DNA of 64,000 nucleotides from positions 4,262,563 through 4,326,562 of the forward strand of contig JAJEKV010000020.1 of NCBI GenBank assembly GCA_021234155.1, read 5' to 3'. The notes beneath the pieces are model-generated. The model had not been told where the DNA came from, ran no database searches, and saw only the letters and a program-made list of their open reading frames with translations. Each line of letters starts with the position of its first letter. Position 1 is the stretch's first letter. The stretch comes from Isoetes taiwanensis. Lineage: Eukaryota; Streptophyta; Lycopodiopsida; Isoetales; Isoetaceae. The position numbers and the translations under genes are program-made. Positions 34,449 to 47,410 of this stretch are shown here, one piece after another.

Positions 34449-36440
34449 ATAAATGATATGCCCCAATCCTGGCTTCAAATCCGTGTCCTTGATTCGTCTA
34501 TCCGATTTTGCTCCAGAGGGCAAGCCTTGGTTGTGTTCGCAACTTGTTAAAAAAAAGAAAGACACAATGACCAATGTGAACATAATAAATTGTGCCCCAC
34601 AACATGTGGACGTAATACTACTGTGAGAATGATTCTTAGACAATATAGAATAGGTCGCTAGTAAATTATTGCCGGAAATTTTGTTGAGTAAAGGAAATCA
34701 TCCAAAGCTCTCCATTCGTGATGGCTGGCTAATTGGATTTGGCCAATTATGAAATTATATACTTCAGAACAGAGTTATGAACTTTACATGAATTTGCATT
34801 CCAGGATGTTGATTAGATTTAGGGATGTTGCCTAGTGGCGTGATGTGCCTTCGGCAAGCAAAGACAAGCCCAATCCACAGGGTTCAGCGCCTCGTTGTGA
34901 AAGTGGCCACGACTAAAGTTAATGGGGAAGGACTTTAGCCATGTGCAATGGTAGGGGTAGTTCCCATTTAGGTGTGTGTTCCATAAGTTTCGGCTCCTTA
35001 TAGACATTGAATTCTATCCATCCATCCATCCATCCATCTCTCTTTCTGTCTGTAGTTATTGATATGTATTGTCTTGATTTCAAAACATTTGATTATCATG
35101 ATTTTAAAAATAGATTATGAAGTTTGCCATAAGTTTTGAACAACTGAGACATTTTTGTTGTCTAATGATTCTAAGATTGTCACGTTGAATGTATGTGCAA
35201 GATACACTAAAAGTTGATATTAATCCATGAGAATGCCAGGGCAGTATTAAAACAATATTTATCAATATAGTTTTGTTTCATCTAAGCAACTATGGGATTG
35301 CTTAGTTGGGTAGACAATGAAGTGGATATTAGCCATGGTGGCCATGACACGATACCAGAAATGCATGTTAATGGACCAGATGTGGTATTATTGATCAAAA
35401 TGCACCCTAGTGACATTGAGTGAAAATCTAATTCACCACTTTAGACAAAACGAGAGCAATGACTTCTTCTAGGGACCATATGTGATATTTTGAAATATCT
35501 CCTATCATTAAAAGAAACCGTTGAAATTTTTTACCTTAGCGAGGATCATCTCCTCCGATACCACCAATCTTTTGATGGGACGAGAGCTCCAACCCTAAAG
35601 TTGCTTCCGACCGATGCCTAAACTCTTCCTCTATCTTCTTCTTTCTTCCTCTTCCTCTTGTACTTTATTCTTGCGTATGATGACACCGAGCTTGTTTTCG
35701 CTTTTCTTCAATTCAATATGGTATATGGCTATTCTTTTGGGAGAATATACCCATGGTTGGAAATTTGTCCTCAAAGTAGCAAAAGCACGTTCGTTTCTTG
35801 ATTGATTTTTGATGGAAAAGAATGGTGATTCCTTAGGCAACGAACGTGCTTTTGCTACAAGAGTTGCATTTTTATAAGGTTCCACAATTTCAGTTTTGGG
35901 ATGGTTGCTTTCTTTTTAAGCTACACATGGTATGATTTTCTACTTGTAAAACATGGATTTCTCTTATATTTTCCGGTAAGTACCAGCTTTGAATGTTTAC
36001 GCAACTATTGTGCTTAGAGGGTTTCAAATGAACTATTCGAGTTGTTGGCTCCTTTTTGCTTATTTTGCATTTTAGATTTACACTCTAGCATCAAACATTG
36101 TGCGGCTTCTCTTTATTTTTGCTTTGAAATTTTCTTGGCAATGTAACCGATAGGGATACATAAACAAAACAAGGTCTATAAGCGAGTTCAATTTCAACTT
36201 TGAATTTATTCCTCAATTGCCATGCAATTGAGCTATTTAATTGCTACTTAAGACAATGTAAGTTAGACATATTTGCATTTTCAATTTTACACATCCAAGG
36301 AGGAGGAGAAAAATGTTTACGGTCATAACAAGCTTGCACTAAGCTCAATAGGGCAATTAGCAAAGTGAACATCTAAGATCATTTTGGACCTTAGTTGTTA
36401 AAAGCCCCCTATCCATCCATCCGTCTATCTATCGCTGATA
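34449..36440. repeat. Segmental duplication, middle spacer, copy 2
   Basis: Direct duplicate of 7157-9170, with the (CATC)n tract at about 35015-35038 and the hairpin at 35776-35858. Small deletions relative to copy 1 lie near 34755 and 34790. Confidence 0.85.
35776..35858 (+). other. Hairpin, second copy
   Basis: Equivalent of 8514-8596. The right arm (35837-35858) is identical; the left arm keeps about 19 paired bases and has changed where the first copy has a CAG (ttgcag to tttcttg). Confidence 0.4.
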
Positions 36441-36894
36441 TGCCCCAATCTTGGCTGAATTCGTGTCCTTGATTCGTCTATCCGATTTTGCTCCGGAGGG
36501 CAAGCCTTGGTTGTGTTCCAACTTGTTAAAAAAAAAAGAAAGACACAATGACCAATGTGAACATACTAAATTGTGCCCCACAAGATGTGGACATAATATG
36601 ATTCTTAGATAATATAGAACAGTGCTAGTAAATTATTTCGGTATTTTGTTGAGTAAAGGAAACTCAATTAAATTAAATTCTAAAATAAGTATCGTGTTAC
36701 GTTACGTTCTTCTCGACTTTATATCCCCGAGCTCAAATCGTTCAAGGTCTTATTGCGCCCTTGTTCTTCAGATTGCTTAAAGATCCCCGTTTCCCCTTTT
36801 GGTCCTTGATGCAGGGGATATTTACGTCATAAATATTTAATATTTCATCGATTTTTAGTCCGATGCAGCAAAGCTGCTCTTCTTTGCCAATATC

Positions 36895-38344
36895 ATGGCA
36901 TCGACCTCAAATCCTTCCTTACCACTTCAACTTCAACTGAACAAAGATCTTCGGCCCAAGCTCAAGCTCATCGTAAGGTAAGCAAACAAGTTTAAGTATT
37001 TGCTTTCCTTAAACACTTGTGTTTACTTACATAGATGCTGATGTTGAATAAATGAAACCGCCCGATTGGGGTTTTGAGGCTGGCGGTAGATCCGCAGACT
37101 CATGGTCGCCATGGCTCAAATTATCGGTCAATTTAGTGATGGAGTGCACGTGGCTAGTCGGATATCTCGAGGTTATCGGTTATCTAGTAGGCAATCTGCT
37201 GCGGCAAGTTTTGAAACATCCTACAAGGCGAAAGAGGTCCAAGTTTACGCTAAGGAACTCCAAGAAAGCGTCCATCAACTTCCCATAAACGATGGAGAAT
37301 GGCAACGATGGCTCGCGAAGAGGCCTTCACAGAAGCTTTATGCAGGCTTACGACCTCAACATCCGGGTAATTCTCCAACTTGTTTGAAATTCCTTTAGAT
37401 TCCACCTCCTTTCCTTTTGCAATTTTCTCAAGTTTTTTTCTGCTTTCGGGCAAGGTTGCACATGCACCGTACAAATTGGTGTCGCGCCAAAGATATTAAT
37501 GTTGAGCTTGACCGCTTTTGCCGACACCTTACAACGTTTAAATAATCAGGTCAACCAAAAGCAAATCCTCGGTGGATTGGAAAAGCCATGTACTATTCCC
37601 GCCGGCTTGCCTCGCTTTTGCTTCATTTGTTGACATCCTGGATGGGAGGGATGAGGTCTTGAAATTTCTAAACATAGGCAAGCCCGGTGTATGGCCCTAT
37701 GCATTGTCGGAATGGGAGGAGTAGGCAAAACCACCCGATGGATGCCCTTTCACATCTCATTCAGAAAGCTAATCCTAATCTGTCATAGCTAGATTGGAAA
37801 TTGGTCAAATACCTACTAAGAAATTCACCGAGTTCCAGCAAAAACGTTGTGCATGAATTAGTAGGGGAAAAGTATGATTTTAACTCTACCGATCAAGGGA
37901 CTAAGACAATTGGTGATATGCTTCCAAACACTACAAAAGCAGAATAGACCGTTATGCTTATGTGTGGATAATATATGGAAGGACACGCATTTGTTGGAAC
38001 TATTTGATCATGAGATGTATAAAAATCTTCCATCCTCTAGCTATCTCATTCTTACCACGCGCACAAGAACAATTGCAGAGAGTTTCAAAAGCTTGTTCTC
38101 TAGGAAAGAAGAAGAATATATGGAATATAAACTCCAAAAGTTATCACTAGAGAAAGCAAAACAACTTTTTAGGCATTTTGGAGAAAGGGAAAGAGAGTAC
38201 TTAAATGATAAGCTTGTAGACACTATAGTTCCACTATGTGATGGACTTCCATTGGCTCTTCGAGTGTATGGCACTTACTTTAAGATGCATGAAAAAAAGA
38301 AAGCATGTTATGAGGATGTGGCATCGCGTATAAAAGAGGCATGT
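36895..38344 (+). pseudogene. NLR-B 5' part, split by LTR element
   Basis: Duplicate of NLR-A exons 1 to 3: exon 1 at 36895-36977, exon 2 at about 37090-37370, exon 3 from about 37450 to the insertion at 38344. Compared with NLR-A the frame is broken repeatedly before 37874: exon 1 has lost 4 bases, the exon-3 acceptor ctcag has become ctttcgg, and the P-loop region has lost a base (accaccCTG to accaccCG). From 37874 the reading frame is clean and identical in protein to NLR-A (kinase-2, RNBS-B, GLPLAL) until the retrotransposon. Most lesions lie at CTG or CAG, so some may be sequence error. The insertion itself is a true break. Confidence 0.85.
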
Positions 38345-39595
38345 TGTGACGTTCCAGCACAGTATACGCTCCTAGGACGTATATTGTACTGCCACGTCAC
38401 GCGTACACGCCACCCCGACTGACGTGTACGCCAACGTGTAGCCAAGTGGGTAGCCCCTAGGGGGAAACTTGCTAAGAATGTGCATTAGTATTAATGTGCA
38501 CATTTTCCAATGTACACATTAATGTGGGCACACATTTCCATGTGGCCACTTGATGCCAAGTGGGCCATACCCATAGGTGCAATTAATGTGCACATTTTCC
38601 AATGTACACATTCATTAATGTGCACACATTTCCATGTGAGCACATTTGGGTGCACACATTTCCATGTGGGCACATTTGGCCACCTAGCCCTTAAAGGCAA
38701 GTGGGCCCTTTCCCAATTATCCCACATGCCTAAAGGGGATAATTGGAAACCCTAGCCAACCCCCTTGTCTATTTAAGTAGGAGAACCCTAACTTGCCCAT
38801 TTTCGTTTCTAGGGTTTTAGAGCTCTGTTTTGGTGCCTCAAGAGCCAAAACCTCCCAGAACTGGCCCGAGAGAACTGCATCGTTAGTTTTCCTTGATTCG
38901 AGCATTTCAGCAGGATGGTCGAAGTTCGTCGCCGGGAGGAGGAACTCAAGGATCGGGGTATTTAGGCAATTTAGTAGTCTAAACCCCATTTCAGCCCATC
39001 GAATCAAGAGGTTTAGCCTCTTAAATTGCCCATAGCAGCCCTCTAGAACTCTAGATAGCGATTCTAACTAAAGAACCTAACTCTATGATATAGATTAGAT
39101 CTTGTTCTTTAGTTCTTACGTGATGTATATGGATGATGTATCTCTGTGAACTCCTTGTATTGGGAAGGGGGTAGAGACCTAAAGCTTGGTAGTAGATGCT
39201 CCTAGATTAGCCTCTCTAGCACACTATAGATGCGGCCTCATGCACAAGAGCCACACCTGGTTGTGGGTGAAGGGGCGAGGGGCTTATAAGGAGGTTCGTG
39301 TTCGACTCTTGAGCGATCCCTATGGTGTGTTAGTGCTACCAGGGATCATTGTGACTAGGTCTAATGGCTTGCCACTGCGTGTGGGCAAGGCATGGGCTCG
39401 ACACTCGTGAGGTGGTGAATATGACCTTCCATTGAGTTCAAGTCGAATACGGGCAGTGGCCCTCTAGTCACCTTGAGTCGAATACGGGCAGTGGCCCTCT
39501 AGTCACCTTGAGTCAGCATGGAGATCTCTGGAGGGGGGATCCCTACCTACCCCATCGGAACTGGGGAGATGCAACCCTGGATATAGCCCCCTTGG
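38345..39595 (+). repeat. 5' LTR, 3'-truncated
   Basis: It matches 47411 to about 48630 closely, then stops at gatatagcccccttggct. Two copies of a 35-bp phrase (gagtcgaatacgggcagtgg with its flank) lie in tandem here, where the 3' LTR has one. A SINE-like piece follows directly. Confidence 0.88.
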
Positions 39596-39715
39596 CTTTC
39601 TAATCTATTTAAACCTCATCTTAAAAGAATTCCCACAGTAGCGGGAATTGAACCTCCCACCCACAGGGTTGAACCCCCCCAAACCCCCCCGTGCCAACCA
39701 CTGAGGGCGGGCATC
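39596..39715 (-). mobile_element. tRNA-like SINE fragment at LTR break
   Basis: On the minus strand, CTCAGTGGTTGGCAC (39705-39691, A-box-like) is followed by GGTTCAATTCC (39654-39644, B-box-like), with G-runs between. It sits exactly where the 5' LTR ends early, so its insertion or an accompanying deletion probably removed the LTR end and primer site. Confidence 0.5.
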
Positions 39716-40252
39716 GTTTGTGTTTGAATTATAATCGTTAATTAGATTTAAGCTGTAATAATGTTAGATAATATTAATGGCCAAGCCTTAGACTTAGAAC
39801 CAAGACCCTTAAGCTAGATAGAGTCATCATCCTGATAGACACCAAGCCTCCGATCGACATGACGCGCACCAAACAGACCACTCGACTCCCTCGACAAGGC
39901 TAAACACCCGAGAGGCCAAGGAGGTGAAGGAAACAAGAAGAGGAGAGGGCGTGAACGAGAGCGGGAGGCCAGGGGTCAAGAAGCAAGCAGTATAGAAGCT
40001 GGTCCAACATTTTGAAGACTCAACAAACAAGACAAAGACACACACCAAGGGAGTAACTCTAATGAAGAAAGATATGCACTTACCAATCATATCAAAGGAG
40101 AACCTTATTAATTTCGTAAATGATAAAATTTGTTTAATACAACGTGTTTTAGAGTAAATTATAACTGTATAAAGTTACTTAATTAAGTTAAGTTATAGAA
40201 TTCTAGCTTTTGTTTTAGTCAAATTGGAGCTTTTGAGCAAAATTGAGACGAT

Positions 40253-40501
40253 GTCTCACACGTCCGCCAGAATGATTTCTAGATTTTAAGAATCGGTGGC
40301 AACGTGTGAGACCATGCCCAAAAACACTCCAAATCGACCAAGTAAGGGGTCAATTACGCCTAACTCGATGAGTTTAGTGGAATTACAGCCTTAGATCACT
40401 TAAATTGAGTAAGCCTAGCCCAATTAGGACCCATGTCTCACACGTCGCGCCAGGACAGATTTCTACATTCTCAAAATCGGTCTGGGCGCAACGTGTGAGA
40501 C
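40253..40501. repeat. Two matching hairpins with GTCTCACACGT arms
   Basis: The 11-bp arms GTCTCACACGT and ACGTGTGAGAC occur at 40253-40263/40302-40312 and again at 40435-40445/40491-40501. The loops are related (both contain atttct and aatcggt). It is a duplicated foldback unit in the retrotransposon's 5' interior. Confidence 0.75.
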
Positions 40502-41099
40502 CTCCAAATTTTGAACCTCCATAACTTGAGCTACTGTGAGCTCCAAATCGCCTGAAATTTGTTGCGTAGGGACCGTTAGACAGCCTAGAATCCATTTATG
40601 ACCTCAAATTAGGATAGAAATGTCAAACCCCATCTCAAAATGACCAAAATTGCTCAAACCCTTGAATTGCTTTCCCAAATCAGTAGTTTGTTTGTAGATA
40701 GAAGCATACCCCATTAGTAGCTCGCAAGCACGCCTCGGCTCAAGCTGATGCCTTACTCCTAGGTAGAAGTGCTCAGGAACACCCCTTTGTTATAGTCATC
40801 TAGACCTTAGCATAGCAACCCAAGTCCAACTGTTGGTACACCACCTGCTTTCGAGCCAAAGGCATAAACCTTGACCTAATTCTGTGTCCTTCTAATAGAG
40901 TTTGACTTATATAGCCGCCACATTGACACTCCCTATTGCCGGGATACCTAGAAAGGAGCTAGAGCCTAGAGCTGCCCAAGTCATTCCATGTGTAGAGATT
41001 GGACCCCCAAACCAACTTTGCTGGGACCTTAGAGTATACCCTCAAACACCATGAGGGCTTTGCAAAACAACCCTCATGTCATGCCATACCACACCCCTA

Positions 41100-44000
41100 A
41101 TGTCCATAGACTTGTAGATTATAGATATGTCTCTAGTAATGCCGCCGCCGAGCCATCTTGCTTGCTTATAGAGCCTGGAATATTGTAGGAGAGCCCTTCA
41201 AGTAGACTCTTAGACTCTAGGATACACGAAGCGTTGCTTTCAAGGACGGGCCGAGCCACAGACGAGCTAAAGGGCGAACTTCTTGAAGACATCAAGGTCC
41301 CAGCCAATGCACAAGCAGAGATAAGGAGAGGAGACCAAAAAAAGCGGACCCAAGAGGGGAGGCACAACGACAAATACCTCAACCGACAAACGAGTAGAAC
41401 AGACACCACCGACCTATCATCAATCTCCATCAAATGGGAAGAATATTGGTAACCAACGGCACCAAGAATGTTCTAGATGTCAACCTCCCGGCTACCACGC
41501 CCACGAAGCTCACATCGAAAGAGGATCTCAACGCCTTCACCAACTCGACGCACATGAGTTTCAAAATGGAAGAACGCGAGACAACAAAATACGTGCAGGG
41601 AAGATGTTAGGCATCGATGTCGCGTTAGCATCACGAGCTAGGGCTAGAGGGCATAATCTTCCGTCGAGGAGACAACTCATGGCTTACACACCGAGGGCGT
41701 ATAGAAACCGGAGGGAAGATCACCACGACCTTGCAGCCCCCAGCTCAAAGCGCAACGTCAACAAAAAGGAGTAACCAAGCTAGGCAAACCACAAAGCACC
41801 TAAAGGCTGACCAAGATGAGCCTCCAGCTCCCTTGCACCAGCAGGAGAACTTTCATCGGTTCCAAAAAGGTAGGAGACCATGAGAGGGAGGAGACGATAT
41901 CAAGGAACATTTCGACTCGAAGGCCTGTATCAAGACTAGGGGCAAGACCAAGGAGGAGAATATTCTGCTCAAACAGAATTCGGACCCGGGAACACCTAGA
42001 AACCAAAGGAAGGGCGGCTTTACTACGCCAGCCAAGGAGTGACTTCGAATGGTTAGGACCCAAAGGATGGAGGAGCGACCTAGCCTAGCCAGGGTACAAA
42101 TCACGCAAAGGCCACCGGAAGGAGCTACGATAGGGCAATGGAGATGACCACACTTCCAGCACGGGAGAGCCACCTCGGAATGAAGCAAAGCCCAAGCAAC
42201 GAGTCGCACTCGGAAATTCAACTGCGGGGGATTGACAATGCGCTTCATCGACCACGATCTCTCAGAGCTTCGAAGACATTCAAGAATGCCCGATCTGCAA
42301 CAGCGGTGACCCTACTCAAGCTCGATCAATGGCACCAGAATCAGCAATCTTGCAACAACACACCGCATGTAGGGACGTGGCGGTTACGCGATTCCTCGCG
42401 GACGAACATACACAACAAGGAGGAGCATCTTTTCAAGGGATCACATCGACGAACACTCTTCGCAACTTGAGGTGATCAGCTCGGATCAGACATAAAGCTC
42501 AACAATAGTAGCAGCATCTCAAGGAATCCCGGAGTCAACCAGAACGAAGAAGATGCAGCAAAACCGAAGGATCAAACGCGATCGAGGAAGGGAAACCTAA
42601 AGGAGTATAAATAATTAGGTAGATCTTCGTAGTTGTTTTGCAAAAGTGGATGAATTAAAATCCCAATGTAAATGCGTATATGTCTATTGTATATCTAGGG
42701 TGTCCACATATATAGTGGAGAAACATGAGTTTAGAGTCATGTTTTACGGATTTAGCGCTTAGATCAGGAAGCTCCTTCACTTCGACTACCAAAGGAGGAA
42801 ACAAGGAAGCACAACCATAGCCCAAGATCAAAATGGAAGAGCAAGTACGAGGGAGAAACGCCCAGAGCCCAAGCAAACCTTCGACTCCAAACACTTCGGG
42901 AACTGCCCTCAAGTAGAAGACCGCTCGTCCACCCAATGTCAGAACAAGAGACAACACCGGTCATGTCAAGAGCATCAGCACTGCACCAGGACATCGTCAG
43001 GACGCAACACTACATCTTGTGACAGCAGCAACACTTGACGAACTTATGACACGAGTGGCCTCAACAATAGAAGGAGGAACGACCCGACATCAACGAGCCA
43101 ACTAAGAAGGCAACATCTCGACGACCATAATTCCAACTTGTGGTAATATAGGGTGATGCTATGACACGGTATTAGATGGAGATGCACACTTTAAAAGGCA
43201 CCGCGACGAGGGAGATATGCCCCCAACAACTAGGTAATGGCTTCCAAAACTCCTACCAGTAATTAGAAGAGAAGAAGCCGACCATATCTCCGACATGTGG
43301 CACGCCAAACGCCCAAGGTAGAAGCATTCGACGCCTTTAACGACAAGGATAGCAATCAAGCACCTTCGGCGTAAAAAGAGAGTTCAAGATAATAGCCGGG
43401 CTATTCAACGACAAGAGTATATCTAAGATGTACTTCTTCAACGCGAAGGGTCAAGTGCAGAGATAAGGATCCATCATCCCGGACAACGGAGCCATCGGGA
43501 GGAGAGTCATGATGCCTTACTTGCCAAAGAGACCAAAAATGCATAGAAGGACAAAGGTCGAATCTGAAAGATGGAGAAGTGCTAGCAACCGACTTCTTCC
43601 ACGAAGCTTCCTGGAGGCAAATGTGGAGGATCAAAACCGACGAAAGCACAATCAAAGTCACCGGAGGGTACCTCAAGACAAGAAGCGGCGGCATAGCACT
43701 GTGGAACGTGACAACGTCCAAGCCATGTGATCGAGGGGATCAAACGAAGAAGTTTGGAAGCTCGATGGAGAACCAACTAGGTGAGGCGAGCCGATGACTT
43801 GCACGCGGCCTTGCATGCAACTTGGTGAACCCAAGGATGAACGATTCAAAGAACAACTGCAGAAGAGAACAACTCCAGAGGAGTATAGCCAAAGGAATCG
43901 CGCACAGCCTCAAGAGACGCCTTCAAATAGCTTCAAGTATCATGAAGGGGGAACAATTATTGCCCGAGAACGGGATCAAGAAGCGCATCGAAATGTCGAA

Positions 44001-44740
44001 GCATCAACGCACAAGCACACCTTAGTTAGAATGTGATGCAAAGCGGTTGTGCCATAGCCGACAAACATCGGAGGGCCCAAGTATATCAACAAGTTACCCC
44101 GGAGTACGAGCCGACGTACAAATAGGAGGATATAGATCGTCAACACCATTGCACCGGGAGGAACACCGATGACATTGCCAAGGAGTAGGTGTCCAACTCG
44201 AAGGGAGGCACAAGGGAGACCTAATAGCTCTAGTAGTAATTGTAATTATGTAAGCTATATGTTGTGCATGTATAGTTCCCTTGTTATTTCTTCCCTCCCA
44301 TAGCGTAACACATCAAAGGAAGAGATGTCATGCAAGTTGCAGGGGTGAAGCAATCAACATCGTCAACACTCTTCGGGCAACACGATAACGACAAGAGGAC
44401 TCGACGTATGAGACATCGATGGAGTCGAAGAAACAATATCGGATACAGAGTCATCCTTTAGCTGCCAAGACAAAGAGTTCAAGATGAAAGATCTCTTTCA
44501 ACAGCGCCACTTTCAGGCATTTGAAAAGCGGCATGCAAGATTCAAATGATCAACTACACCATCAAGCCACCAGCAATAAGAGGCTTCTAGCGAACAAAGT
44601 CAACCTCTACATCAAAGAGGAGCCCTTTGTCAAGGAGATCAAGTATCGAGCGACTCGGAAGAACGTTACCTTGCTCCTTCAAGCAGGCAACGAGCGGATG
44701 AGCTTCTAGCAAGCTCAAAGATCTAAGGCCATGGGGCCTA
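41100..44740. other. Retrotransposon interior, no protein recognised
   Basis: This purine-rich region is unlike its AT-rich neighbours and may derive from old gag-pol sequence on the plus strand. However, frames are short on both strands and I find no Asp-protease, YxDD or zinc-knuckle motif. The rest of the interior (39716-41100 and 44740-47400) is AT-rich with no frames of note, apart from a small GATA tract at 45511-45531. Confidence 0.45.
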
Positions 44741-46182
44741 GTAGGTTAAATGTATGGATGGTAACATCCATATTGGGATTAGAAGGCAATTCCGGATATT
44801 CTCGTTGAAAGGATTGCCCAATTGGGAAGGAAATGCCTAGGAGTAACTATAATTATACACGATTGTTAACAGACATCCAATGTATTGAAACCACTTGGTG
44901 AGATTGATCTCCTCACTAAGAAGGAATCATTACTAGGATAATTGTTGACCATGTATAAATCTAGTATCTCCAAAAGAATAATCCAACTAAAAAAAAGAAG
45001 TAATCTAACAAGTCCGGCCAACTTGTTACGATGACATCAATTCGATTGGTAGGAATATTCCAAGAGTTTAAATAACTAAGAAAGGGGGAATCTCTAGAAT
45101 AATAAAATAATAGTACATGCAAGGTACATCTAAAATAAGAATTATAGTAATCAAATAGTCTTTTGAGACAAAAGGAATTGTCGTCATGACAAAACCTTGT
45201 GGTTTAGAATCGTTCTAACTAAGTAGATAACCCATAACTATATTGAAATAAATGATAACATAATATGTGCATCCATCTTAGATGGTTATATATGTTAGCT
45301 AAGGCTAGTAACTTAATGCGCTAAGTAAGCGTATAACCTCTTAAGGGAGAGAATAGATATGACGTTGTGTGCAATGTCATTGAAGGGTGCAGGACCATTT
45401 TCTTTTCGGAAGAAAGTGGGAGGGCTCAATCTTATGATTGAACGTACTTGCACCGAATTGACCGACCCCAGAATAGAGTTCTTTCCGCAATGGCCGGGCT
45501 TAATAGAGCATAAGATAGATAGATAGATAGCTCGGGGAGGCCTTCAACGTCGAGGACCGACGTAGTAGTGAACTACACCAACGAAGTGGAGCAAAACTAT
45601 GGGAGCAATGAACCACCAAGTCACCTCCAAACTACTCGACTTGGCTCAATGAGTGGATGCGTTTTAGCCTTAGGTAAGGTATGCATGTATTATAAGCCTT
45701 AATGTGTCTTATTGATAAGTTAAATATAGACCCTAATAAGCGCATAGAAATTGTTGTGCGTATATGTATCATAGGGAAATAAGTTAAATAACAACGATAA
45801 TGTGAAGTAGCATGTTAATTAATCCTTCGCAAGGATGCAATTCCTTCCAAGGATAGCTATAGGTCCTTATAAATATAAATAGAAAATAGAATTCGGATAT
45901 ACTTAAGTGCATCTTAGGGATATACTTCCAAGGGTAATGCAGGACCCAAGGAAGAGAATAAGAAGCACATCTAATTCTTGTGTATGATAATTAAAACCCT
46001 GTCTATAATACAATAGGTCTAAATCAGGGTTATTGTTTAAATAATCGCGATCTAAAAGTCGTTAAATATTGCAAAGCTTAGAGTAAATATAATTGTACTA
46101 TCGGAAGTAATGTATCCGATACTATGATAATGTTAATTCATAAATATTACCTTAGGGTAATTATGTTAATCACATGCATGAG

Positions 46183-46229
<47 letters not shown>
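46183..46229 (+). repeat. 47-nt poly-A tract
   Basis: An uninterrupted run of A inside the LTR-element interior. It could be the tail of a retroposed copy that inserted here; no matching target duplication is obvious. Confidence 0.95.
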
Positions 46230-46233
<4 letters not shown>

Positions 46234-46812
46234 GCTCAGGCATGTCGATTTGTGTTTAGATTAGTTTCATGTGTAGTTAAGATTAATCTGCGCATGCAAC
46301 CTATGCTTGGTATGGATTGCATGCGTTATTTACCGAGGATGAGACCACTACGGTGATCTCTAGGGCGTGGTGTAATGTCAATGTAGGCATGACCCTAAGC
46401 GTTTCACCGGACGAAAGTGGAAGGTAGATTAGAAAGTCTACTGGGTCCCACGGAAGTAGACGACCTTGAGAGAAAGGAGGTCATTAAGGAATGCATTGAT
46501 AGGAAAGGCACCTTTAGCCCCATATATGCTTTGATAGGAGGAATCTATCCTTCGCATCCCCACGCGGGAAGGATATCCTCCTGTTGGGCAACTAGAGGTG
46601 TAGGCATGAGCGGCATATAGGCATATATAGGCCTGTCTCCACGGCCATAATGGAAGATCCACCCTCTTCCTACGGGAGATTAGCCATGCATCCATGTAGA
46701 TAGGTGGGGTGGTCACCATATAACCAAAAAATTTTTGTAATAATTAATAATAGGTAGTGTCGATGGGGCAGCCAATAGAGCTCCGGAGGGCAAGGAGGTC
46801 GAACTACGAAGG

Positions 46813-47110
46813 CTTGCAACACAAATTTTGTTATAATGTGTTGCAAGGGATGAAGGGTACCTTAGAAGTGTAAATTTTGTATGAAATACTTAAATGTTGT
46901 ATTAAGTAAGGTTAATAACTACCTTGCGTGGATTAAGTTATGATGTGATAAGTTAATAGGATAACGAAATAGTAATGTCTTAAACATTACCTTAGAGTAA
47001 TTCTAATAATTAAGATATAGTAAGTATGTAATTATAGATATTGTAAAATTAATGCAGGATTTTAAGGTGCGAAGACCTGCAACACAAATTTTGTTGGAAT
47101 GTGTTGCAAG
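46813..47110. repeat. Duplicated TGCAACACA hairpin
   Basis: Inverted repeat CTTGCAACACA / TGTGTTGCAAG at 46813-46823 and 46837-46847, and again at 47078-47086/47100-47108, with the same loop core aattttgtt. It lies near the 3' end of the retrotransposon interior. Confidence 0.75.
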
Positions 47111-47397
47111 GAATGAAGAGTATCTTAAATAATAATTGTATATGAAAATGTTAAATTGTGATAAACTAAATGTTGTGATAATGGAGACTAATAAGTACCT
47201 TGTTTTAATAGAAGTTACGAATTGATAAGTTATTTCATAATATAATAATGGCGTAATAACGATTTAAAAATATTATCTTAAGGTAATTGTAATAAATGTG
47301 TAAGTATTATAGTAGTATATCGTATGCATCAGGTTGATTGCAGGTTAGGAAGATTCCAAGGTGGGGAGAACCACGATGCTGCGGACAGCATCATTTC

Positions 47398-47410
47398 AAG
47401 GTGGGGAGAA
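47398..47410 (+). other. Polypurine tract
   Basis: AAGGTGGGGAGAA directly abuts the 3' LTR start (TGTGACG), where plus-strand priming occurs in LTR elements. A second copy of the phrase lies about 40 bp upstream (47358-47370). Confidence 0.8.

Noticed and set aside
34234-34643. Frames made of IYLS/HPSI or GWMD repeats
   Set aside because: They are translations of (ATCT)n and (CATC)n microsatellites; the same applies at 6976-7158 and 29990-30193.
38491-38755. Overlapping 78-81 codon frames repeated at 47557-47821
   Set aside because: They lie on opposite strands within both LTRs and come from the internal gtgcacattttcc/acacatttcc repeats; their duplication only reflects the LTR pair.
39827-44740. 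Gag-pol polyprotein in the LTR element
   Set aside because: I looked for protease, reverse transcriptase, RNase H and integrase motifs on both strands and saw none; frames are short and unordered.
46174-46356. Lys-rich frame of 60 codons
   Set aside because: It is a translation of the 47-nt poly-A tract.
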